Below, in pieces: positions 17,364-26,238 of a stretch of DNA of 64,000 nt. How positions within the stretch are numbered: the first letter of the stretch is position 1; every line of letters starts with the position of its first letter. Source of the DNA: Domibacillus mangrovi (GTDB lineage Bacteria > Bacillota > Bacilli > Bacillales > Domibacillaceae); contig NZ_MRWQ01000022.1 in the NCBI RefSeq assembly GCF_001906925.1, forward strand, positions 1-64,000. The letters run 5' to 3'. Under the pieces are notes generated by a model. That model did not search any database and was not told the origin of the DNA. It worked only from the letters and a program-made list of their open reading frames with translations. The position numbers and the translations under genes are program-made.

Positions 17364-17666
17364 ATGTATTTGTTGCCTAGGGAACAAGAAAAATTATTAA
17401 TTGTTGTGGCAGCTGATTTGGCAAGGCGCCGAAAAGAACGAGGATTAAAGCTGAATCATCCGGAAGCAGTTGCGTTGATTACGCATGAAATTTTAGAAGG
17501 AGCCCGTGACGGTAAAACCGTTGCCCAGTTAATGGAGTACGGGGCGACAATTTTAACGATCGATGATGTCATGGAAGGCGTGGCCGATATGATTCACGAT
17601 GTGCAAGTGGAAGCCACGTTTCCTGATGGTGTAAAACTCGTGACTGTCCACGTGCCAATACGATAA
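17364..17666 (+). CDS. ureA: Urease subunit gamma
   Basis: A 100-aa protein with GGAGG before the ATG. It has the full gamma-subunit sequence: [57 protein letters not shown] and [20 protein letters not shown]. It forms the nickel enzyme with UreB and UreC and has no active-site residue of its own. First gene of the urease operon; ureB follows after 14 bp. Confidence 0.96.
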   Translation: MYLLPREQEKLLIVVAADLARRRKERGLKLNHPEAVALITHEILEGARDGKTVAQLMEYGATILTIDDVMEGVADMIHDVQVEATFPDGVKLVTVHVPIR

Positions 17667-17680
17667 GGAGGGATTTTTGA

Positions 17681-17995
17681 ATGATACCTGGAGAATACAT
17701 TTTAAAGTCGGAAGATATTGTTTGTAATGAAGGACAGGAAACGAAAAAGATTTCCATTTTGAATAAAGGAGACCGTCCTGTGCAAGTAGGGTCCCACTTT
17801 CATTTTTATGAAATTAATGCAAGTCTTGAATTTGATCGTGAAGCCGCCTTCGGATTTCGTTTAGATATTCCAGCGGGTTCAGCTGTTCGTTTTGAACCAG
17901 GTGATAAAAAAGAAGTACACTTGGTCGCGTTCACAGGGGAAAGACGTGTATATGGATTAAACAATAAAACAGAAGGATCATTAGATCGGGGGTAA
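17681..17995 (+). CDS. ureB: Urease subunit beta
   Basis: A 104-aa protein beginning [18 protein letters not shown], with the family blocks [40 protein letters not shown] and [16 protein letters not shown]. An AAGGAGG site precedes the ATG. It is a structural partner of UreA and UreC. The stop codon lies 5 bp before the ureC ATG. Confidence 0.96.
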   Translation: MIPGEYILKSEDIVCNEGQETKKISILNKGDRPVQVGSHFHFYEINASLEFDREAAFGFRLDIPAGSAVRFEPGDKKEVHLVAFTGERRVYGLNNKTEGSLDRG

Positions 17996-18000
17996 TAAAT

Positions 18001-19713
18001 ATGAGCTTTCGTATGACGAGAAAACAATATTCTGATATGTACGGTCCAACAACAGGTGATGCAATTCGTTTAGCGGATACAGAGTTGTTTATTGAAATTG
18101 AAAAAGACTTTACACGATACGGAGATGAAGTGGTTTTCGGTGGCGGTAAAGTGATCCGTGATGGGATGGGCAGTCACCCGCTCGCCGTTCGTGCCGATAA
18201 TGTTCCGGACCTTGTGATTACAAACGTCATTGTGCTGGATTATACAGGTATTTACAAAGCGGATGTAGCAGTCCGAGACGGGAAGATTTTTTCTATTGGA
18301 AAAGCAGGCAACCCACTTTTAATGGATGGTGTTACGATTACGATCGGTGCATCTACTGAAATTATTGCCGGCGAAGGAAAAATTTTAACAGCAGGCGGCA
18401 TTGACACACATGTCCATTTCATTAACCCTGCTCAAGTGGAAACCGCTCTAACTGCAGGTTTAACAACGCTGATCGGTGGCGGAACAGGTCCTGCTGAAGG
18501 ATCGAAAGCGACAACTGTTACACCGGGTGAATGGAATATTCATCGCATGCTTGAAGCGGCAGAAGATATGCCGATTAACGTCGGATTTTTAGGCAAAGGA
18601 CACGCCGGTGCAGAAGAGCCGCTTTCGGAGCAAGTTCGGGCTGGTGCGATCGGGCTGAAGGTTCATGAAGACTGGGGTGCGACACGTTCAGCGATTGATT
18701 TGTCTTTAAAAGTCGCTGATGAATATGATGTTCAAGTGGCACTCCATTCCGATACATTGAATGAAGGCGGCTTTGCAGAAGATACAGCGTCTGCCTTTAA
18801 AGATCGCGTAATTCATACGTACCATACAGAAGGAGCGGGAGGCGGTCATGCGCCGGACATTATTAAATTAGCCAGCTATCCGAATGTGCTTCCTTCTTCG
18901 ACTAATCCGACGCTTCCTTACACAGTGAATACAATTGATGAGCATCTTGATATGCTAATGGTGTGTCATCATTTAAGTCCGGATATTCCGGAAGATGTGG
19001 CGTTTGCTGATTCGCGGATTCGGGGAGAAACGATTGCGGCGGAAGATATTTTGCAGGATATGGGTGTGTTTAGTATGACGAGTTCCGACTCACAAGCGAT
19101 GGGCCGTATAGGGGAAGTCATTTTACGGACATGGCAAACAGCGGATAAAATGAAACAACAGCGGGGCAAACTTGAAGGCGATGAAGGCATTGGCGATAAC
19201 AATCGTATAAAACGTTATGTCGCGAAATATACAATCAATCCAGCCATCACACACGGCATTTCTGAGTACGTCGGTTCGATTGAAGAGGGCAAATTTGCCG
19301 ATCTTGTAGTATGGGATCCGCAATTTTTCGGTGTGAAACCAAACATGATTTTAAAAGGTGGCCAAGTTGTTCAAAGTTTAATGGGGGATGCCAATGCATC
19401 CATTCCGACGCCGCAGCCGGTATTATACCGTCCAATGTACGGGACAATGGGAAAAGCAAAATATAAGGCTTCTATTACATTCGTCTCAAAAGCAGCGTAT
19501 GAAGGCGGCGTTCATGAAAAATTGGGACTTCAAAAGACGGTCCTTCCTGTACACGGTATTCGATCATTGACGAAAAAAGACATGAAATTGAACGATGCGA
19601 CACCTGAAATCAAGGTCGATCCAGAAACGTATGAAGTGCGTGTGGATGGTGAACATCTTACATGTGCCCCCGTAGACGTCGTACCTATGGGCCAGCGTTA
19701 TTTCTTATTTTGA
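18001..19713 (+). CDS. ureC: Urease subunit alpha (catalytic)
   Basis: A 570-aa amidohydrolase that hydrolyses urea to ammonia and carbamate. The nickel ligands are visible: HVHFINP (two His, near residue 137), [11 protein letters not shown] with the carbamylated Lys near residue 219, [24 protein letters not shown], and the Asp in [13 protein letters not shown] near residue 362. The mobile flap MVCHHLSP is intact. The length is standard (566-572 aa). Nothing suggests inactivation. Confidence 0.98.
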   Translation: MSFRMTRKQYSDMYGPTTGDAIRLADTELFIEIEKDFTRYGDEVVFGGGKVIRDGMGSHPLAVRADNVPDLVITNVIVLDYTGIYKADVAVRDGKIFSIGKAGNPLLMDGVTITIGASTEIIAGEGKILTAGGIDTHVHFINPAQVETALTAGLTTLIGGGTGPAEGSKATTVTPGEWNIHRMLEAAEDMPINVGFLGKGHAGAEEPLSEQVRAGAIGLKVHEDWGATRSAIDLSLKVADEYDVQVALHSDTLNEGGFAEDTASAFKDRVIHTYHTEGAGGGHAPDIIKLASYPNVLPSSTNPTLPYTVNTIDEHLDMLMVCHHLSPDIPEDVAFADSRIRGETIAAEDILQDMGVFSMTSSDSQAMGRIGEVILRTWQTADKMKQQRGKLEGDEGIGDNNRIKRYVAKYTINPAITHGISEYVGSIEEGKFADLVVWDPQFFGVKPNMILKGGQVVQSLMGDANASIPTPQPVLYRPMYGTMGKAKYKASITFVSKAAYEGGVHEKLGLQKTVLPVHGIRSLTKKDMKLNDATPEIKVDPETYEVRVDGEHLTCAPVDVVPMGQRYFLF

Positions 19714-19722
19714 GGTGAAAAG

Positions 19723-20178
19723 ATGATTATTGAGAAAATTGTCGGACATATTGATGAGCTTGATCCGGAGCTTGTTGCCCGTACGCATAAAGAAAAAGTG
19801 TATCTCGAAAGCAGTGACTTAGTGAAACGTATTCAGCGCGTCAAAACGGATCATGGCAATGAGATCGGCATCCGTTTAAGCGAATCCCGAGAGTTAAATG
19901 CGGGCGACGTATTGTACATGGATGAAAAAAATATCATTTTAATTGAGGTATTTCCAGATGATGTGATCGTTATTGAGCCACGGAACATAAATGAGATGGG
20001 AACGATTGCTCATCAGCTTGGCAACCGGCATTTGCCCGCTCAATTTGAAGAGGATAAGATGCTCGTTCAATACGATTATCTTGTGGAAGAACTACTTGAG
20101 GAGCTTGGTCTCCCATATGTGCGTGAAAAACGGAAAGTGAAGAAAGCGTTCCGGCATATAGGACATAGTCATGGATAA
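19723..20178 (+). CDS. ureE: Urease accessory protein UreE (nickel chaperone)
   Basis: A 151-aa protein with GAGGTG before the ATG. The metal-binding half includes [20 protein letters not shown] with the conserved His at the dimer interface. The tail ends FRHIGHSHG, a short His-containing end rather than the long poly-His of Klebsiella UreE. UreE delivers Ni2+ to the UreDFG complex. The last 8 bp overlap ureF, indicating translational coupling. Confidence 0.93.
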   Translation: MIIEKIVGHIDELDPELVARTHKEKVYLESSDLVKRIQRVKTDHGNEIGIRLSESRELNAGDVLYMDEKNIILIEVFPDDVIVIEPRNINEMGTIAHQLGNRHLPAQFEEDKMLVQYDYLVEELLEELGLPYVREKRKVKKAFRHIGHSHG

Positions 20179-20857
20179 TTATTTGCTCTCTTTATTTCAG
20201 TTATGTGATTCCAACTTACCAACAGGAGCGTTTAGTCATTCGTTCGGTTTGGAAACATACATACAGGAAAATAAAGTACATGATAAAGAAAGTTTTTCAG
20301 AATGGCTGCGAATGTATGTATTAGGGCAGCTCGTCTATACAGACGGGCTAGCCTCTCGTCTTACTTATGAAGCGCTTGAGCAAAACGATGCCGAGGCGAT
20401 CTGGGCACTTGACCGGAAAATAACGGTGCAAGCTCTTCCAAGAGAAACGAGAGAAGGAACACGTAAGATTGGTGAACGCATGTTGACCATTGGAAATGAC
20501 CTGTATCCATCTCCTTTACTATCTTTGTATAAAGAAAAAACAGCGGATGGAACGGCGTTTGGTCATCCAGCTATTGTATTTACAATCATCGCTCATCAGT
20601 TAAATGTGCCAGGGAATGTCATTTTATCCACGTATCTTTATTCGTCTATATCGAGTCTTACTCAAAATGCAGTGCGAGGTATACCACTCGGTCAGACAGC
20701 CGGGCAGTTTATTTTACGCGATATTCAACAGTGGATTACAAAAGCGATTGAACAAATTAGGATAATGGATATAGCTGATTTTGGCGCTGTGGCCCCAGGT
20801 CTGGAAATTTCTCAAATGAAACATGAACGGGTACATATCCGTATTTTCATGTCTTAA
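20171..20857 (+). CDS. ureF: Urease accessory protein UreF
   Basis: A 228-aa all-helical accessory factor with [20 protein letters not shown] followed by FGLETYIQE, the family N-terminus. [20 protein letters not shown] and [20 protein letters not shown] form the conserved C-terminal half that contacts UreD and UreG. The start overlaps the end of ureE by 8 bp. It works in the nickel-insertion complex. Length is usual (about 225-230 aa). Confidence 0.94.
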   Translation: MDNYLLSLFQLCDSNLPTGAFSHSFGLETYIQENKVHDKESFSEWLRMYVLGQLVYTDGLASRLTYEALEQNDAEAIWALDRKITVQALPRETREGTRKIGERMLTIGNDLYPSPLLSLYKEKTADGTAFGHPAIVFTIIAHQLNVPGNVILSTYLYSSISSLTQNAVRGIPLGQTAGQFILRDIQQWITKAIEQIRIMDIADFGAVAPGLEISQMKHERVHIRIFMS

Positions 20858-20879
20858 TAATGAAAGGACGTGCTTTTAA

Positions 20880-21491
20880 ATGGAACCGATTAAAATTGGT
20901 GTAGGTGGCCCAGTTGGTGCCGGTAAAACAATGCTTGTCGAAAAATTAACTCGTCATATGCAGGGTGATATTAGTATGGCGGCGATTACGAATGATATAT
21001 ATACGAAGGAAGATGCTAAGTACTTAATGAACAATGGTGTTTTAGATGATGACCGAATTATTGGTGTTGAAACAGGCGGCTGTCCTCATACAGCGATTCG
21101 TGAGGATACGTCAATGAATAGTGCGGCGATTGAAGAGTTGAAAAAACGCCACTCTGATTTGGACTTGATCTTCGTGGAGAGCGGGGGCGATAATTTGGCG
21201 GCTACATTCAGCCCTGAACTTGTTGATTTTTCCATCTACATTATCGACGTAGCCCAAGGAGAGAAAATTCCGCGTAAAGGCGGACAAGGAATGATCAAAT
21301 CAGATCTTTTCATCATTAATAAAATCGATCTTGCTCCATATGTGCACGCGAATTTGGATGTCATGGCTGCTGATACGAAAGTGTTCCGAGGCGAAAAGCC
21401 ATTTATTTTCACGAACTTGCAGGACAATACTGGTTTAGATGAAGTCATCCGCTGGATTAAACAAAACGCTTTACTCGCTGGGTTGAATTAA
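20880..21491 (+). CDS. ureG: Urease accessory protein UreG (GTPase)
   Basis: A 203-aa SIMIBI GTPase. The P-loop [15 protein letters not shown] is near residue 8. [32 protein letters not shown] (with the Ni-binding Cys-Pro-His), [17 protein letters not shown] and the NKID base-recognition motif follow. It powers nickel transfer into apo-urease. AAAGGACG precedes the start. Confidence 0.96.
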   Translation: MEPIKIGVGGPVGAGKTMLVEKLTRHMQGDISMAAITNDIYTKEDAKYLMNNGVLDDDRIIGVETGGCPHTAIREDTSMNSAAIEELKKRHSDLDLIFVESGGDNLAATFSPELVDFSIYIIDVAQGEKIPRKGGQGMIKSDLFIINKIDLAPYVHANLDVMAADTKVFRGEKPFIFTNLQDNTGLDEVIRWIKQNALLAGLN

Positions 21492-21492
21492 G

Positions 21493-22317
21493 ATGGATAA
21501 ATGGACAGGCGTGTTGCGTCTGAGCATGGAGAAAAAACGGGATAAGACGGTAACGAAACAAATGTATTTCCAAGGTGCATTTAAGATGCTGCGTCCCCAT
21601 TATTTTGATAACAGCGGACAAGCATGCTATTTTCTCATTAACCCAGGGGGCGGATATGTAGATGGGGACCGTTACCGGATGGAAATTAAACTTGAGGAGC
21701 AGGCTGAGCTGATCTTAACGACACAGTCTGCGACGAAAGTTTACAAAACACCGAATACACCCGTTCTTCAGGAAAATGAAATCATCTTGAAAAAAGGCAG
21801 TGTGCTTGAATACATCCCTGATCCGCTGATCGCCTATCGAGATGCCAAGTATAAGCAAAATACGATCATTAAGATGGAACGTGGAGCGACTCTTTTTTAC
21901 AATGACATTTTAACACCGGGCTGGTCTCCCGATGGAGAGTGGTTTCGGTATGAATTGATTCAATTGAAAAATGAAATTTATTTAGATGGGAAATTAATTA
22001 TATTTGATCATTTAAAACTCCAGCCCGATGAAACCGGTGTGAATGGAATCGGTTATATGGAAGGGTATACTCATCTAGGTTCGATGATTGTGATTAGTGA
22101 AAAAGTAAATGAGGACGTTCTTCAACGATTGTATGGTGTAATTGAAAAAGATTTAGGCGAGTGTAAGGCAGGACTGTCTCTCTTGACAGAAGGCGGTTTT
22201 ACATTGCGTATACTGGCTCATTCTACACAAAAAATTGAAGAACTTATGGCTGCCTGCAGCGCGTTCCTCCGCAAAGAATGGTATGGTCGTCATCCAGTTA
22301 CCTTACGAAAATATTAA
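21493..22317 (+). CDS. ureD: Urease accessory protein UreD
   Basis: A 274-aa scaffold protein of the urease activation complex. It has PHYFDNSGQACYFLINPGGG, EQAELILTTQSATKVYKTPN and a conserved ATLFYNDILTPGWSPDG segment. The ATG lies directly after the ureG stop codon with little room for its own ribosome binding site, so translation probably depends on re-initiation after ureG. The ureG-ureD order matches that of Bacillus urease operons such as that of strain TB-90. Confidence 0.93.
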   Translation: MDKWTGVLRLSMEKKRDKTVTKQMYFQGAFKMLRPHYFDNSGQACYFLINPGGGYVDGDRYRMEIKLEEQAELILTTQSATKVYKTPNTPVLQENEIILKKGSVLEYIPDPLIAYRDAKYKQNTIIKMERGATLFYNDILTPGWSPDGEWFRYELIQLKNEIYLDGKLIIFDHLKLQPDETGVNGIGYMEGYTHLGSMIVISEKVNEDVLQRLYGVIEKDLGECKAGLSLLTEGGFTLRILAHSTQKIEELMAACSAFLRKEWYGRHPVTLRKY

Positions 22318-22379
22318 TCAGATAAAAAATTCTGAAGGGAAAATATGTTGATTAAATTGAAGTTAGAAAGGATTTTAAG

Positions 22380-23042
22380 ATGGATGTCACGTTGTTTTCA
22401 ATATTATCACTGGGGTTCATACTGGGCATTAAACATGCGATTGAGCCAGATCATATTATTGCCGTTTCAACAATTGCGAGCAGAAGTAAAAAATTATCGC
22501 AGTCTGCTTTAGCAGGTGTTTTTTGGGGAATCGGTCACACGGCTACTTTGTTTTTGATTGGGATTACCCTTATTTTAATGAAAAATAGCATTCCAGATAA
22601 AGTATCTATGTCACTCGAATTTTTAGTCGGTGTCATGCTTGTTTACTTAGGCGTAGCCAACGTTTTGGCAGCGAATAAAAATCAACGACATATCCATCGG
22701 AATCATAGCCAGTATGGAGATAAACATTATTTTATTAAGTCATCTCTCATCGGTCTCGTGCACGGACTGGCTGGAAGTGCTGCGATGGTTTTATTGACAA
22801 TGAGCACAGTAAATAGCGTTTGGCAGGGTGCGGAATACATTCTTATTTTTGGAGCAGGTACGGTAGCAGGGATGCTCCTTTTTACAACCGTGATAGGTAT
22901 TCCATTCGTGTTTAGTTCTTCTAAAAAAGAAATGAATTCACTGTTTACGATTATCTCTGGTATAATTAGTGTATTGTTTGGTTTGTACTATATGTACAAT
23001 CTGGCGATTACAGATGGGCTTCTCTCGCTTTTGCTCAAATAG
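22380..23042 (+). CDS. ureH: Nickel permease UreH-like (HoxN/HupN-related)
   Basis: A 220-aa membrane protein with six or seven helices. The first helix pair carries LGIKHAIEPDHIIAVSTIAS, the HAxEPDH form of the nickel/cobalt transporter motif. A second block, LVHGLAGSAAMVLLTMS, is also diagnostic. A His-rich loop, RHIHRNHSQYGDKH, lies between residues about 102 and 118. Located right after ureD with a weak A-rich ribosome binding region. In Bacillus sp. TB-90 a UreH of this type supports nickel supply to urease. Confidence 0.9.
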   Translation: MDVTLFSILSLGFILGIKHAIEPDHIIAVSTIASRSKKLSQSALAGVFWGIGHTATLFLIGITLILMKNSIPDKVSMSLEFLVGVMLVYLGVANVLAANKNQRHIHRNHSQYGDKHYFIKSSLIGLVHGLAGSAAMVLLTMSTVNSVWQGAEYILIFGAGTVAGMLLFTTVIGIPFVFSSSKKEMNSLFTIISGIISVLFGLYYMYNLAITDGLLSLLLK

Positions 23043-23076
23043 GCGAGTTTACCTGTCGCTGCAAGGGGTGATCACG

Positions 23077-23691
23077 GTGAACACATTGGGGTATGCAATT
23101 CTTAGTATTTTGATTGGAAAGCCATGTTCTGGATATGAGTTGGCATCTTCATTAGAATTCATTTGGCCGGCTAAGCATAGTCAAATATATCCTCAACTAT
23201 CTAGAATGGAAGAGCAGGGATTGGTTGTTTTTCAAATGATCCAACAAAATGGAAAACCAAATAAAAAAGTATACTCTGTCACGGAACAGGGACAGGAACT
23301 CTTAACAAGTTGGCTGAATAAAGAACCTTCTGATCCGGTCGTACGGGATGAGTTTTTAATTAAGAAAAATTCAATCTGGTTATCAGATCAGGAAAGTTCT
23401 GAAAGATTGCTGCATAATCGGATCGAAAAATTGAATAATAAAATTGCTTCTCAGGAAAAGCAGATATCTAACATACAACAACATATAGATGGTGATGATT
23501 ATATGGATTCTGAACAATTTGGTCGTTATATGTTGATAAATAGAGGATTAAGGTTGCAAAGAGAAGAATTGGAATGGTGTAAGTGGGCGCTGAATTTAGT
23601 GTCTAAAGGAAAAAAGAAAGTTTGGGCGCTCGGGTTTCTTAGTTTCATTAACATGGAAGAAGCGTTAAGTATGACTTTTTTAATTATATAA
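23077..23691 (+). CDS. PadR-family transcriptional regulator
   Basis: About 204 aa. I place the start at GTG 23077, where AAGGGG provides a binding site; a longer frame would overlap ureH. The N-terminal winged helix is PadR-like: LGYAILSILIGKPCSGYELA, FIWPAKHSQIYPQLSRMEEQ and GKPNKKVYSVTEQGQELL, followed by a Vir-type C-terminal coiled coil with HNRIEKLNNKIASQEKQI. It is the last gene of the urease operon, so it may control urease or the divergent urea transporter via the dyad at 17258-17281. Regulators of this kind often respond to small ligands. The role is inferred from position. Confidence 0.85.
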   Translation: MNTLGYAILSILIGKPCSGYELASSLEFIWPAKHSQIYPQLSRMEEQGLVVFQMIQQNGKPNKKVYSVTEQGQELLTSWLNKEPSDPVVRDEFLIKKNSIWLSDQESSERLLHNRIEKLNNKIASQEKQISNIQQHIDGDDYMDSEQFGRYMLINRGLRLQREELEWCKWALNLVSKGKKKVWALGFLSFINMEEALSMTFLII

Positions 23692-23701
23692 TCAAAGTCA
23701 T

Positions 23702-23748
23702 AAAAGAGACAGTTTTAAAAGTATAGCTTTTGAAACTGTCTCTTTATT
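23702..23748. terminator. Bidirectional terminator between urease operon and minus-strand genes
   Basis: AAAGAGACAGTTTTAAAAG pairs with CTTTTGAAACTGTCTCTTT, with A/T flanks on both sides. It ends the urease operon and also the 45-aa gene that finishes at 23750. Confidence 0.8.
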
Positions 23749-23749
23749 A

Positions 23750-23887
23750 TTATTTGGTAGATGAAACTTTAGAAATGTCGTTGTAAAAAGCTAAGAGTGA
23801 TCCACCTGCTGGTAGTGTGAATGAAGGGAAAAGTGAATCAAAATCTACTATATTACTTCCACTTTTGGTCAGCTGTATATTATTCAT
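23750..23887 (-). CDS. Unrecognised 45-aa protein downstream of the ferritin-like gene
   Basis: A complete small frame on the minus strand, below usual ORF cutoffs. It starts at ATG 23887 with AGAAAGG upstream and ends at the terminator. The product begins MNNIQLTKSGSNIVDFDSLF and continues with a PAGGSLLAFYND segment and a short polar tail. It starts 9 bp after the stop of the ferritin-like gene, so it is likely co-transcribed with it. I do not recognise a family. The coding case rests on operon position, spacing and the terminator immediately after the stop. Confidence 0.55.
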   Translation of the reverse strand: MNNIQLTKSGSNIVDFDSLFPSFTLPAGGSLLAFYNDISKVSSTK

Positions 23888-23896
23888 TACCTTTCT

Positions 23897-24370
23897 CTAC
23901 ACATTCATCAACATATATTGAAACCAAGATGCATGACGTTGTTCATCATGAGAGGCATGCATGAAGTGCATTTGAGTATGATGAGTGGTTGCTCTAGAGG
24001 CAATATCCTGATAAAAAGCAGCGGCTTCTAATTCATTACGAATTGCTGTTTTAACGCCTTCTTTAAATTCCTTCGGTAATTCTCCAGCTGGGATTTGTGG
24101 TTGTTGCCCACCCATTCTGCGTAAAATCATAGTAAACCAATGATAATGTTTTGCTTCGTCTTGCTGTATTTTCAAGATCACTTGTCGGTCCTGTGCATTC
24201 GTCGCTAGTTCAGCTAATTTTTGATAAAAATTGTAAGCGTGAACCTCGCCAATTATCGCTTTTGAAACATCATTTAATAAGTGATTATCACTGCTTGACA
24301 TACCTTGTCCCATCCCCATTTGTCCACCGCCAGAGCCGTCTAGCCTTTGTTCATAAGATTTATTATACAT
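23897..24370 (-). CDS. Ferritin-like (rubrerythrin-type) domain protein
   Basis: A 157-aa protein; the start is taken at ATG 24370, which has an excellent GGGAGGAGG site. After a Gly/Met-rich N-terminus (about 30 residues) comes a four-helix di-iron type domain with two E-x-x-H pairs: IIGEVHAYNFYQKLAELATN and IQQDEAKHYHWF in the first half, RNELEAAAFYQDIASRA and ASHDEQRHASWF in the second. The pattern of Glu and His ligands suggests that it binds iron or another metal. Similar Bacillus proteins are YhjR-like and are associated with spores or stress. The exact function is unknown. Confidence 0.82.
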   Translation of the reverse strand: MYNKSYEQRLDGSGGGQMGMGQGMSSSDNHLLNDVSKAIIGEVHAYNFYQKLAELATNAQDRQVILKIQQDEAKHYHWFTMILRRMGGQQPQIPAGELPKEFKEGVKTAIRNELEAAAFYQDIASRATTHHTQMHFMHASHDEQRHASWFQYMLMNV

Positions 24371-25075
24371 GTAATTTCCTCCTCCCTTTGAAATAATCAC
24401 ATTTAGTATATTCTCATACTGTCCATTAATGTCTCTTCTTCTGATTCGATGGCCACGATTCTATGTTGAAATCGAACATGACTTTCTTCGATCCTTGATT
24501 GGAAAAAACCCGCCACTTCTTAAGACATATCAAACAAAACAAAATCAGCTGATCTTCTTTCGTGCCGATATACATATAGGCTACGTAAGCCTGTTAATAA
24601 AGCAGATCGATGAAATGATAAATGAGTGAATAGCGGAGTGGGAGTTTCAGTATTGCATACCCTGATGTGCCGATCGCTTCTCAAGTTTCACAGGATAATC
24701 AGATTTTAACTGTTGTTCATAAATCCCTTCATTTCCGCATGCCAAATAGTCACTTGCCGGTTTCCAGCGTCTGCTTTTTTATCGCCGGATGCCGTTGAAA
24801 TAGAAGGTAGGAATGGCATTGTTTCTGCATCACTAATTTGAGTTTCAACAGAGGGAAGCGATTTGGCTTGGGCTAATCACCAGACGTATAAAAGAACGTT
24901 TAAAAAACATGAAAGTAAAGGAAAACAATAAGAAGGGTTTCTTTTTGTTTTTTTATGGGTACAGAAGCCATGTAGTAATAAAAAATATACTATCGGGTTG
25001 TATGGAAAAGGTGGCTGTCAAGGTATCCAGTGTAGATGAGGCCGATCCTATGAAAAAGAGTGAAATGAGATTCTA
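24371..25075. other. Gene-poor stretch with relics
   Basis: No convincing gene. Open frames at 24429-24629 (+) and 24909-25163 (+) lack good ribosome binding sites, match nothing known, and the second runs into the structured repeat. A sequence at about 24715-24865 is related to 33890-34040. Confidence 0.5.
24715..24865. repeat. Diverged repeat, copy 1 (pairs with 33890-34040)
   Basis: By eye it shares ordered blocks with 33890-34040: ATGCCAA, a CTTGCYGGYTT.CAGCG stretch, TGCTT near TTTTT, and GGCATTGTTTCTGCATCA versus GGTGTTGTTTCTGCATCA. Both copies are broken in every frame. It may be an old non-coding repeat or two relics of one gene; identity cannot be settled by reading. Confidence 0.5.
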
Positions 25076-25355
25076 TTTTTATCCTGCATTAACGGGCAGT
25101 AAGACCTTTGCTTCAAGACTTCGAAAAGAAAAGAAGGATAAGCGGGGGATCCACTGCCCGTAAAAGCCCGATTGGTTCGGGCCGGCTGAAGCCAGTCACT
25201 CACGTATTGCCGCAGGACGCGGCGCCCTTACCTGAGTTCCTGTTTATTCAGTGGGGAGAGAGGAAGGCAGACTAAGAACGTCACATCCTGTGACAACGTG
25301 TGCATGATTCACATCCTGTGAACCTAACCCCTACTGAATAAAGTTTCACTTTATA
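25076..25355. repeat. Structured interspersed repeat, copy B
   Basis: This copy keeps the left stem arms AACGGGCAGT and ACTGCCCGT, the AGCCCGATTGGTTCGGGC block and GCCGCAGGACGCGGC. It carries an extra segment of about 75 bp on the right (25264-25335) with two 13-bp palindromes, TCACATCCTGTGA, at about 25282 and 25310. It ends with TTTCACTTTAT like the other copies. Confidence 0.85.
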
Positions 25356-25498
25356 TGAAGTAATCGTTTTTAGCTTATATAATCATTTTCCTGAAATTTC
25401 ATTTATAAAAAGAAAGATTAAACGATGAATAAAAAATGTCATTTTTAATGTTTTTTCATTGGAAATCTCATAAAATATAATTATGAATAACTAAAAAT

Positions 25499-25581
25499 CA
25501 AAGGCAAACTAATCGAAAGATTGGGACGCAAAGCCACGGATCTAAGGTTCTTAGCAACGATGATAGCCGGGTTGCAGAAAT
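25499..25581 (+). ncRNA. Cyclic-di-GMP-I (GEMM) riboswitch
   Basis: The sequence follows the GEMM-I consensus closely: AAGGCAAACTAATCGAAAGA (P2 hairpin with GAAA tetraloop), then TTGGGACGCAAAGCCACGGA, CTAAGG, and GATGATAGCCGGGTTGC, which contains the tetraloop receptor and the base that pairs with the ligand. The closing P1 elements GGCAA and TTGC are present. A ribosome binding site (GGAAGGA) starts right after the aptamer and no terminator lies between, so translational control of the 49-aa gene is the simplest model. Confidence 0.92.
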
Positions 25582-25598
25582 GGAAGGATTACATCGCT

Positions 25599-25748
25599 AT
25601 GAGTGAAGATAAAGAGCGCCTTATATTTGAGCAGGAGCTCATTCGTTTATATGGAGATTGTGAGCGTTGTAAAGATAGTGAGATTAAAGAAGAAATATTT
25701 GAAGATATTAACATTTTAAAAGAAGCCATTGAGTTACTTTCACAATAA
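25599..25748 (+). CDS. Riboswitch-controlled 49-aa protein of unknown function
   Basis: The frame is open further upstream, but that part lies inside the riboswitch, so I take ATG 25599, 10 nt after GGAAGGA. The product begins MSEDKERLIFEQELIRLYGD and contains CERCKDSEIKEEIF before a final leucine-rich helix. It is acidic, almost fully helical by composition, and has a CxxC pair. I recognise no family. A dedicated cyclic-di-GMP sensor in front of it suggests a role in the switch between motile and sessile states or surface behaviour, but that is inference. No other gene with c-di-GMP links is visible in the window. Confidence 0.7.
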   Translation: MSEDKERLIFEQELIRLYGDCERCKDSEIKEEIFEDINILKEAIELLSQ

Positions 25749-26238
25749 TCTCAAATGCACCATGAATAAATGGAACAAAAAGGGGAGGCATCGATCTCGC
25801 CTCTAGGGAATGATAGAATGGGATGAAAGCGTTTCTTTTGCTCCTAGCTATGTTTTTCGTCTTTTGGAATGATACGCTAGTTCGAACCGAGTAGGAATCA
25901 TTCTTTTTCAGAAGTCTTAATTCTCTGTGTGAAAGAGGATGGAGGCTTTTTTCTTTGTTTTAAGTATTATTATGATGTTTTCCAAGTTATCCTTTTTCCG
26001 TATCTACTAAATCCTTTTTGTTCAAGAACTTATCAATAGTGGAAGGAGATTACGGCTACTGCTTTAATACTAGAGCTAGTTTAGGCATCTTCTTTTAACA
26101 TCTAGTGTTAGGTTCCCTCTTAACGAATATACATGTACCGTCTATTCGTTGTTTTTTGCTTTGTAGAAGGCGACCTAAAGTGGAACGGTGAACCAAACCT
26201 TAAATGAAAAATGTAACGCATTAAAGGAGGGAGAGGAG
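25749..26238. other. Non-coding stretch
   Basis: No gene is seen. A small hairpin (GGGAGGC / GCCTC) lies near 25783-25803. A sequence TGAAAGCGTTTCTT near 25824 resembles a cre site imperfectly. The remainder is without recognisable features. Confidence 0.45.

Noticed and set aside
24429-24629. A 66-aa plus-strand ORF after the ferritin-like gene
   Set aside because: No adequate ribosome binding site, no family resemblance, and it is in a region of relics.
24909-25163. An 84-aa ORF running into repeat copy B
   Set aside because: Its last third is the structured repeat, and composition is not protein-like there.
25276-25335. Two TCACATCCTGTGA palindromes as a CRISPR-like array
   Set aside because: Only two copies within an interspersed repeat, with no regular spacers and no cas genes in the window.
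25521-25598. Upstream extension of the 49-aa frame, giving a 75-aa protein
   Set aside because: The first 26 codons coincide with the c-di-GMP aptamer, and the ribosome binding site fits ATG 25599.
25824-25837. A cre site, TGAAAGCGTTTCTT
   Set aside because: The last three positions do not fit the consensus and no gene start is near.
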